Below are positions 1 to 4,313 of a stretch of 8,851 bases of DNA, in pieces. Below the pieces are notes generated by a model, which was not told the DNA's origin, made no database searches, and was given only the letters and a program-made list of their open reading frames with translations. The stretch lies in assembly GCA_030037405.1 (NCBI GenBank), contig JASHRK010000265.1:1-8851 (forward strand), in the 5' to 3' direction. Each line of letters starts with the position of its first letter. The first letter of the stretch is position 1. The position numbers and the translations under genes are program-made. This DNA is from Acidimicrobiales bacterium (lineage in GTDB: Bacteria; Actinomycetota; Acidimicrobiia; Acidimicrobiales; Bog-793).

Positions 1-1
1 C

Positions 2-310
2 TTACGTCGCGCTGGCGAACGTACCACCGAGGAGATCGACATCGTCGGAGTCGGCCGCGGGAGTGTCACCGTCGTGGGAGAAGCAAAGTGGCAGGAGCGA
101 ATGCTCGACGTGTCGATCCTGCCCCGCCTGCGTGAGTACAAGCTGCCTGCCCTCGTTCAAGCGGGTTTCAAGCTTGCAAAGGACTTAGACATCGTGCTGC
201 TTGCCAGGCGCGGCTACACCGCCGGTCTGCACCGGGCTGCGTCAGCCGACCCGCACCTGCACCTCATCGATGTCGCCACCGACCTCGCAGACGAATCTAC
301 GCCAGAATAA
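2..310 (+). CDS. C-terminal part of DUF234-type ATPase (PD-(D/E)XK-like domain), 5' end outside window
   Basis: The frame is open from base 2 to a TAA at 308-310 and gives 102 residues with no start inside the window, so this is the tail of a longer protein. The visible part has a core EEIDIVGV (residues 10-17) followed by VVGEAKW (24-30). Asp13 and the Glu27-Ala28-Lys29 triad match the D...ExK signature of the PD-(D/E)XK nuclease fold. In known families this arrangement ends archaeal/bacterial AAA-type ATPases (ATPase_2 plus DUF234), whose cellular role is poorly defined. The following helix (LPRLREYKLPAL) and the strand DLDIVLLARRGYT also fit that domain. An internal GTG at 74 would start a shorter product but would cut the nuclease-like motif, so I reject it as the real start. 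It converges on the SDR gene, with 41 nt between the stops. Family assignment is by motif and overall look; the ATPase half is not visible. Confidence 0.7.
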   Translation, partial: LRRAGERTTEEIDIVGVGRGSVTVVGEAKWQERMLDVSILPRLREYKLPALVQAGFKLAKDLDIVLLARRGYTAGLHRAASADPHLHLIDVATDLADESTPE

Positions 311-326
311 TCTACTGTAGCGTAGA
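311..326. terminator. weak inverted repeat between convergent genes
   Basis: TCTAC at 311-315 is complementary to GTAGA at 322-326 with a 6-nt loop, directly after the TAA of the upstream gene and before the end of the convergent SDR gene. The spot is AT-richer than its surroundings. There is no clear T-run on either strand, so a role as a bidirectional terminator is only a possibility. Confidence 0.2.
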
Positions 327-351
327 CTAGTGGCAGCTCGCTCCCAACGTG

Positions 352-1257
352 TCAGGCGGCGATCGCCTCGAAGTAGTGACCCGCGTCGAGGTCCTCAAGG
401 AGGCCGACGTGAGTCGGCTCCCAGCCGAGGAGGTCACGGGTCCGCTCGCTCGACGCCGGACCGTCGAGCCCGACGAACATGCCGAGGAAGCCGAAGTGCT
501 CGCTCGCGTCCTCCGGCGGGATCGAGACGGTGGCAGCGTCGAGATGGCGCCCGATGACGTCGGCGATGTCACGAAACGCCACACCTTCGTCGGCCACCCC
601 GTGCAACCGCGTCCCGGCCGGTGCCTTCTCGAGGGCGAAACGGTACAGGCGAGCAGCATCCAGGGTGTGCAGTCCCGTCCAGCGGTTGGCGCCGTCGCTC
701 ACATAACCGGACACGCCTTTGGCACGTGCGGTGTCGATTAGCCGGTGGGCGAACCCGTGGTGGTCGAGCGTGCTGTGCACGATCGGTGCGAGGCGGACGA
801 CCGAGGAACGGACGCCTCGCTCGGCGAGCGCGACCGTGAAGTTCTCGGAGTCAACCCTCGGCCCGCTCGGCAACGTGTCCTCTTCGGTCCCGATCCGTCC
901 CGGGGCGGCGAGGGCGAGCAGGAGCGTCCCCGAGGTGGTGACGAACGGCTTGCCGGAACCCTCCAGCGCGGCCCCCATCGCCTCGACAGCGGCGAGGTCG
1001 AAGCTGGCGGCGGCGGGGATGTTCTCGAGTTCGTGCTTGAAGGCGAGGTGGGCTACACCGTCGGCCGAGGCCGCAGCTTCGGCGAGCGCTTCGAGGTCGT
1101 CGAGGTCGCCCCGAAGGATGTCCGCCCCGAGGGCTTCGACCTTGGCAGCTGCGGCATCCGAGCGGGCAAGTCCGACGACCCCGTGCCCGTTCTCGAGGAG
1201 CTCGCTCACGAGCGCAGAACCGATGTGTCCGGACGCTCCGGTGACGAAGACACGCAT
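352..1257 (-). CDS. atypical short-chain dehydrogenase (NAD(P)-binding epimerase/dehydratase-like)
   Basis: A 301-residue cytosolic Rossmann-fold protein of the extended/atypical SDR superfamily, probably an NADP-dependent oxidoreductase or epimerase of unknown substrate. The N-terminus MRVFVTGASGHIG carries the TGxxGxxG dinucleotide motif (residues 6-13). Arg32 after the second strand (GLARSD) suggests NADP(H) preference, and GDLDD (50-54) is the usual adenine-ring loop. The VTTSG strand (106-110) matches the active-site Ser region. The canonical YxxxK is not visible: the equivalent helix reads ENFTVALAERGVR (138-150), as in several atypical SDR subgroups, so catalysis may differ from classical dehydrogenases. 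The ATG at 1257 is well supported by GGAGG (1265-1269) 7 nt upstream. It is transcribed divergently from the TetR gene, and its presumed -10 box lies between the two operators. This suggests repression by that regulator with release by a small ligand. Confidence 0.85.
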   Translation of the reverse strand: MRVFVTGASGHIGSALVSELLENGHGVVGLARSDAAAAKVEALGADILRGDLDDLEALAEAAASADGVAHLAFKHELENIPAAASFDLAAVEAMGAALEGSGKPFVTTSGTLLLALAAPGRIGTEEDTLPSGPRVDSENFTVALAERGVRSSVVRLAPIVHSTLDHHGFAHRLIDTARAKGVSGYVSDGANRWTGLHTLDAARLYRFALEKAPAGTRLHGVADEGVAFRDIADVIGRHLDAATVSIPPEDASEHFGFLGMFVGLDGPASSERTRDLLGWEPTHVGLLEDLDAGHYFEAIAA

Positions 1258-1264
1258 AGGAATA

Positions 1265-1269
1265 CCTCC
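1265..1269 (-). promoter_or_regulatory. ribosome binding site of the SDR gene
   Basis: GGAGG on the minus strand, 7 nt before the ATG at 1257. It fixes the SDR start and shows that this gene has a normal leader, unlike its divergent neighbour. Confidence 0.75.
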
Positions 1270-1304
1270 ATGTTGAAGTGCCCGGCCGGCGAGGCGTGGG
1301 CACG

Positions 1305-1329
1305 AGTAATGTCAGTTGCTGTCATCACT
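1305..1329. promoter_or_regulatory. operator O1, 25-bp palindrome of the TetR/SDR intergenic region
   Basis: The left arm AGTAATGTCA (1305-1314) and right arm TGTCATCACT (1320-1329) are inverted repeats matching at 8 of 10 positions, separated by GTTGC. The site aligns with O2 at 21 of 25 positions in the same orientation. It overlaps the presumed -10 box and start region of the SDR promoter, so bound protein would block that promoter. The inferred ligand is the TetR protein encoded at 1387. Confidence 0.75.
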
Positions 1330-1332
1330 ATA
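1327..1332 (-). promoter_or_regulatory. candidate -10 box of the SDR gene
   Basis: TATAGT on the minus strand (5 of 6 matches to TATAAT), starting in the spacer between O1 and O2 and ending in O1. It predicts transcription from about 1320 with a leader of roughly 60 nt before the GGAGG/ATG. No good -35 box is seen at 16-19 bp; that stretch lies in O2. Confidence 0.4.
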
Positions 1333-1336
1333 CCGC

Positions 1337-1361
1337 AGTGATGGCAGTAGCTGACATCACT
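1337..1361. promoter_or_regulatory. operator O2, 25-bp palindrome of the TetR/SDR intergenic region
   Basis: The left arm AGTGATGGCA (1337-1346) and right arm TGACATCACT (1352-1361) are inverted repeats matching at 9 of 10 positions, separated by GTAGC. The O1 and O2 centres (1317 and 1349) are 32 bp apart, about three helical turns, so two dimers would sit on the same face of the DNA. O2 contains the predicted -35 box of the tetR promoter (CTGACA, 1351-1356), which implies autoregulation. Confidence 0.8.
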
Positions 1362-1379
1362 CCTCCCGGCCGGTACCAT
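1351..1379 (+). promoter_or_regulatory. predicted leaderless promoter of the TetR gene
   Basis: CTGACA (1351-1356, 5 of 6 matches to TTGACA) is followed after exactly 17 nt by TACCAT (1374-1379, 4 of 6 matches to TATAAT, fitting the TANNNT pattern). Seven nt separate the -10 box from the ATG at 1387, so the transcript should begin at or next to the start codon. The -35 box lies inside O2. This is inferred from spacing and consensus only. Confidence 0.55.
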
Positions 1380-1386
1380 CGAGGCG

Positions 1387-2022
1387 ATGGGTAGATGGGA
1401 GCCGAACGCGCGCGGCCGCCTCGAGAAGGCGGCCATGGAGCTGTACGGGGAGCACGGCTTCCACCAGACGACCGTGACCGAGATCGCCGAGCGGGCCGGG
1501 CTCACGGAGCGGACCTTTTTTCGCCACTTCGCCGACAAGAAGGAAGTCCTCTTCTCCGGAGCAGCTTCGCTGCAGGAGTTGCTCGTGCAGGCGGTCGATG
1601 ACGCACCGGAGCCGCTGGCGGCGATAGACGCCGTCGGCGTGGCCCTGGAGGCGGTTGCCGAGGCGATGCAAGAGCGCCGCGACTTTGCCAAGTGGCGTCA
1701 GGCGATCATCGCCGCCAACCCTGACCTGCAAGAGCGCGAGCTCATCAAGCTCGCCTCTCTCGGCTCGGCCCTCGCTGCCGCGCTTCGCGAGCGTGGCGTG
1801 GGCGAGACGGCCGCGAGCCTGGCAGCCGAGAGCGGGATCGCCGCGTTCCGGGTGGGGTTTGAACGGTGGATCGGCGAGGCCGGGGAGACCCGCACGTACC
1901 GCCAGATCATGAAGGAGTCCTTGAAGGAGCTAAAGGCCGTCACGAGCGGCCGCACGCCGCCCACCCGCACGCCGCCCGCCCGCACGCCGAGGGGCCGCGA
2001 GCGACCGCACGCTCACCGCTGA
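1387..2022 (+). CDS. TetR/AcrR-family transcriptional regulator with Arg/Pro-rich C-terminal tail
   Basis: A 211-residue one-component repressor. The N-terminal DNA-binding domain (about residues 8-56) has helix 1 LEKAAMELYGEHGF and the helix-turn-helix TVTEIAERAGLTERTFFRHF (29-48), followed by DKKEVLF (50-56), a textbook TetR pattern. The rest is an all-helical ligand-binding and dimerisation domain ending near residue 185. Residues 187-211 form a basic, disordered tail built from a 15-bp tandem repeat (RTPPT, RTPPA, RTPRG), unusual for the family. Its likely targets are the two palindromes immediately upstream, which would control itself and the divergent SDR gene. The ATG at 1387 is the only sensible start: GAGG ends only 2 nt before it, too close for a normal ribosome binding site, and the -10 box spacing suggests leaderless translation. 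The inducer cannot be told from sequence. Confidence 0.9.
   Translation: MGRWEPNARGRLEKAAMELYGEHGFHQTTVTEIAERAGLTERTFFRHFADKKEVLFSGAASLQELLVQAVDDAPEPLAAIDAVGVALEAVAEAMQERRDFAKWRQAIIAANPDLQERELIKLASLGSALAAALRERGVGETAASLAAESGIAAFRVGFERWIGEAGETRTYRQIMKESLKELKAVTSGRTPPTRTPPARTPRGRERPHAHR
1951..1995 (+). repeat. 15-bp tandem repeat at the 3' end of the TetR gene
   Basis: CGCACGCCG recurs at 1951, 1966 and 1981, a period of 15 bp over three units, the last diverging after the core. The period is a multiple of three, so it adds five-residue units (RTPPT, RTPPA, RTPRG) without shifting frame. It looks like slippage expansion of the protein's tail. Confidence 0.7.
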
Positions 2023-2051
2023 CGCCCGCCGACGCCCACCGACGGCGTCAG
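2019..2051. terminator. inverted repeat containing both convergent stop codons, candidate bidirectional terminator
   Basis: CTGACGCC (2019-2026) and GGCGTCAG (2044-2051) form a perfect 8-bp stem with a 17-nt loop. An alternative tighter hairpin pairs GACGCC (2031-2036) with GGCGTC (2044-2049) over a 7-nt loop. The TGA of the TetR gene (2020-2022) and the TGA of the opposing collagen-like gene (2048-2050) lie in opposite arms. No T-tract follows on either strand, so termination would be of the GC-stem type often seen in high-GC bacteria. Confidence 0.4.
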
Positions 2052-2869
2052 TCACCGACGCAGAGATAGGCCGCTGTGTTGCCCACCTCGTCGGCGGGCG
2101 TGTAGCTGTTGATGAGAAGCGAGATCCTTGTCCCGCTGAGCAGGGCGACGCCAAGCGGCTGGCCCGTGGTGACATCTGTCGCATAGCAGCTGAAGGAGTG
2201 GGCAGACGTGAACGTCGAGCTTCCCGAGAACGTGACGGTGACCGTCTTCCCCGTCATCACCACTTGGCCGGTGACCACGTGATCCTGGGTCAGGGCTTGG
2301 CCGCCGGCGGTGTAGACCGGCAGGCTCGGATCCGAAGCCGACGAGCCGCCCGATGCGCCCTGTGCTCCCTGAACCCCTTGCGCCCCCTGCTGCCCCTGGG
2401 CTCCCTGGTAACCCTGCAGGCCCTGGAAGCCCTGGTAACCCTGAACCCCCTGCGCCCCCTGCTGACCCTGGAAGCCCTGCTGGCCCTGCGAGCCCTGCGA
2501 GGTCCCCGACCCCGAGGCGCCCTGTGCTCCCTGAACCCCTTGCGCTCCCTGCTGCCCCTGGGCTCCCTGGTAGCCCTGCGGACCCTGGAAGCCCTGGAAA
2601 CCCTGAGCGCCCTGAGTGCCTTGCTGGCCCTGCTGGCCCTTCCGGCACTTCCAGAGCGAGTTGACGGCGGCGCCGTTCCCGCTCGAACAGCGGTTGGCGC
2701 CCTCGGTCTTCGTGGTCGCCGAGGCGATCGGCGATGCGATGCCGGCGGCTGCCGCCGAGGCGATCCCGGTGCTGATCAGCAGCGCGGCAGCACCCGAGGC
2801 CTGCTTGAGACGGGACGGCGGTGGGGTGTACCGCTTTGGTCTGTCGCCAGCGGTTCGAGGATTGCGCAC
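2048..2869 (-). CDS. collagen-like Gly-X-Gln repeat protein, putatively secreted
   Basis: 273 residues from the GTG at 2869, preferred because GGAGGTG (2876-2882) lies 6 nt upstream. An ATG at 2917 would add 16 residues but has no ribosome binding site. Order: basic N-terminus (RPKRY, PSRLK); a weakly hydrophobic Ala-rich segment (about 25-51) resembling a signal peptide with ASA before the possible cleavage site; a linker with Cys61 and Cys75; then 30 Gly-X-Y triplets (about 78-173) broken once by a six-residue GSGTSQ interruption (120-125); and a Ser/Thr/Val-rich, probably beta-stranded C-terminal domain (about 180-273) with Cys228 and Cys270, perhaps a trimerisation or adhesion head. Y is Gln in 28 of 30 triplets, X is mostly Ala, Gln, Val, Phe or Tyr, and there is a single Pro. 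Bacterial collagen-like proteins often form surface or spore filaments; the role here is unknown. The gene has its own leader and lies 189 nt from the upstream transporter gene. Confidence 0.8.
   Translation of the reverse strand: MRNPRTAGDRPKRYTPPPSRLKQASGAAALLISTGIASAAAAGIASPIASATTKTEGANRCSSGNGAAVNSLWKCRKGQQGQQGTQGAQGFQGFQGPQGYQGAQGQQGAQGVQGAQGASGSGTSQGSQGQQGFQGQQGAQGVQGYQGFQGLQGYQGAQGQQGAQGVQGAQGASGGSSASDPSLPVYTAGGQALTQDHVVTGQVVMTGKTVTVTFSGSSTFTSAHSFSCYATDVTTGQPLGVALLSGTRISLLINSYTPADEVGNTAAYLCVGD
2355..2443 (-). repeat. 89-bp direct repeat, copy 1, inside the collagen-like gene
   Basis: Matches 2517-2605 with 5 mismatches in 89 bp at an offset of 162 bp (54 codons). It encodes the 3'-side copy of the triplet block. 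It shows that the collagen-like region grew by an in-frame internal duplication on top of the 9-bp Gly-X-Gln unit. Confidence 0.85.
2517..2605 (-). repeat. 89-bp direct repeat, copy 2, inside the collagen-like gene
   Basis: Partner of 2355-2443. The two copies encode the same shared block (GYQ GAQ GQQ GAQ GVQ GAQ GAS) and differ mainly in the flanking aromatic triplets. Confidence 0.85.
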
Positions 2870-2875
2870 GGGGGC

Positions 2876-2882
2876 CACCTCC
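2876..2882 (-). promoter_or_regulatory. ribosome binding site that sets the collagen-like start
   Basis: GGAGGTG on the minus strand is a full-length match to the anti-Shine-Dalgarno sequence, 6 nt before a GTG at 2869. It would lie inside the coding region if the ATG at 2917 were used, so it decides in favour of the shorter protein. Confidence 0.7.
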
Positions 2883-2901
2883 CTTGATAGGTTGCCCGGC
2901 A

Positions 2902-2907
2902 AATCTA
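2902..2907 (-). promoter_or_regulatory. candidate -10 box of the collagen-like gene
   Basis: TAGATT on the minus strand, about 33 nt before the GTG at 2869 and upstream of the strong ribosome binding site. The -35 region (around 2924-2930) has only weak similarity to consensus. Confidence 0.3.
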
Positions 2908-3026
2908 CCCCTGTCATCGGCTGTTGAAACCGGGAAAGAGCCCGCCGGCCGACGGAGTGGAGCCGGGTCGAGGTCGCCGAGGACCGACGGCAGCTCTGAC
3001 GGGACGAGATCAGCGCCGCCCGCAGT

Positions 3027-3046
3027 CCGCCCCTGCGCAGAGGCGG
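3027..3046 (-). terminator. GC-rich hairpin downstream of the chromate transporter gene
   Basis: CCGCC (3027-3031) pairs with GGCGG (3042-3046) around CTGCGCAG, starting 12 nt past the TAG of the chromate transporter gene. There is no T-tract. It could end the transporter operon before the collagen-like gene; the rest of 2908-3058 shows nothing recognisable. Confidence 0.3.
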
Positions 3047-3058
3047 CGATCCACGGTG

Positions 3059-4297
3059 CTAACGGCCGACGGAAGCCCCCGCCAAGGCGGCGACCACGCC
3101 AAGGGCGCCTGCGCCGACGATGGCGACGACGACGCCCTTGCGCAGCTTGAGCAACCAGAGGGCGGCGGCTCCGAGCACGCCGAGTTGCCAGAGGTGCCCG
3201 AGAGCCAGGCCGAGAGGGATGGAAGAGCCGGCGATGGCCCCGATGACCGACGGGCCGGCGCCGGAGAGGAACGCCTGTATCGAGGCGTTGGCCCTGATCT
3301 GCTCGAAGTGTGGCCCGCCTGCCACGACGAAGAGAAACGACGGCGTGAACGCGACGAGCGCCGCGATCGCTCCCCCCTTGATCCCGTCTGCGGCGTAGCC
3401 GACGACGGCGACGGTCTGGACCACGGGACCTGGGGTCACCTGCCCGAGGGCGACGGCGTTCAGGAACTGGGCTCCCGTCATCCAGTGGTAGGTCGTCACG
3501 ACGTCGTGCTGCATGAGCGGGATGATCACGAAACCGCCGCCGTACGAGAGGGCGCCGACCTTGAACGCCACCCAGACGAGAGCTCCGAGCCCGCCGCTCA
3601 GGGCGGCGTGGCCCAGGGCGGCAAGGGCGAAGCCCCGCTTGCCATCGGGCGGCACCTGCGTCTCTCCGCCGCGGCCCTCGCGCCGGACGGCAGTCTCGGC
3701 GAGGCCACAGGCCAGGAGGACGAGCACGAGATAGCTGCCGATCGTGGCGGCCGCGGCGCCGCCGACGAGGGCGTAGAGGATCCAGCGGAGGTGTCTCCCC
3801 CGCCCATCGCCGGCACGGGCCCAGCTGGCCGGGACGAAACCGACGGCGGCGTTCACGGCAACCGCGGGGACGGCAGCCCCGGCGCCTGCTGCGGCGCCGA
3901 GGATCCAGTCCGGCGGGTGGCGGGCGAGGAAGAGGGCAGCAAGCGCCAGGATGGCGACGAACCCAGGGACGATGAAGCAAAGGCCGCCGATGACGGCTCC
4001 GAGCCGACCCCTGAGGCGCCAGGCGCAGAAGATGGCGAGCTGTGTCGAAGCGGGCCCGGGAAGCAGGTTGCAGGTGGCGACGCCGTCCTCGAACTCGCCG
4101 GCGGTGAGCCAGCCCCGTTGGTCCACGCAGAGGCGCCGCAAGAGCGCGATGTGGGCTGGCGGGCCGCCGAAGCCGGTGACGCCGATCCGGGTCCACTCTC
4201 GAGCGACCGTGGCAACGCTGACTCGAGGCGTTGGCGCCGCCGCCTCGCCTTGCCGTGGCACCATGACGCTACGCCAGACCGAGGCAGGTCGCGGCAC
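3059..4297 (-). CDS. chrA: ChrA-family chromate transporter (two-domain, full length)
   Basis: A 412-residue integral membrane protein of the CHR family, whose characterised members expel chromate from the cytoplasm. Both homologous halves are present. The first has GVTGFGGPPAHIALL (39-53) and LLPGPASTQLA (78-88); the second has GALSYGGGFVIIPLM (248-262) and GQVTPGPVVQTVA (285-297). These paired FGGP/YGGG and PGP motifs are the family hallmark. About ten hydrophobic segments follow, with a polar loop near 203-221 between the halves. The length matches long-chain CHR proteins. The start is uncertain: GTG at 4297 lies 16 nt after the MFS stop, ATG at 4264 would remove 11 residues, and neither has a clear ribosome binding site. 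Co-directional close spacing argues for one mRNA with the MFS gene and perhaps translational coupling. Substrate is inferred from family; many homologues are untested, and some may carry other oxyanions. Confidence 0.9.
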   Translation of the reverse strand: MPRPASVWRSVMVPRQGEAAAPTPRVSVATVAREWTRIGVTGFGGPPAHIALLRRLCVDQRGWLTAGEFEDGVATCNLLPGPASTQLAIFCAWRLRGRLGAVIGGLCFIVPGFVAILALAALFLARHPPDWILGAAAGAGAAVPAVAVNAAVGFVPASWARAGDGRGRHLRWILYALVGGAAAATIGSYLVLVLLACGLAETAVRREGRGGETQVPPDGKRGFALAALGHAALSGGLGALVWVAFKVGALSYGGGFVIIPLMQHDVVTTYHWMTGAQFLNAVALGQVTPGPVVQTVAVVGYAADGIKGGAIAALVAFTPSFLFVVAGGPHFEQIRANASIQAFLSGAGPSVIGAIAGSSIPLGLALGHLWQLGVLGAAALWLLKLRKGVVVAIVGAGALGVVAALAGASVGR

Positions 4298-4313
4298 TCA
4301 CGGCGACAGGACG

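Noticed and set aside
745..1341. A + strand frame covering the SDR gene and the operators
   Set aside because: It overlaps a well-supported SDR gene and crosses the operator region; the translation has no recognisable domain.
1310..1356. The TetR/SDR intergenic repeat first read as one 20-bp-arm palindrome with a 7-nt loop
   Set aside because: The same bases are better explained as two separate 25-bp palindromes with identical 5-nt spacing and 21 of 25 identical positions.
2355..2605. Repeat region considered as a CRISPR or minisatellite array
   Set aside because: There are no unique spacers of constant length; the periodicity is a 9-bp coding unit in frame within a protein gene.
2198..2887. 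Leu/Pro-rich repeat frames on the + strand over the collagen-like gene
   Set aside because: They are the complement of the Gly-X-Gln repeat. The minus-strand frame has a signal-like N-terminus, a strict Gly register and a strong ribosome binding site.
2052..4196. A 714-codon minus-strand frame spanning the collagen-like and ChrA genes
   Set aside because: It runs out of frame through both genes and gives Arg/Pro-rich sequence plus an out-of-register Gly-rich repeat; no ribosome binding site and no domain.
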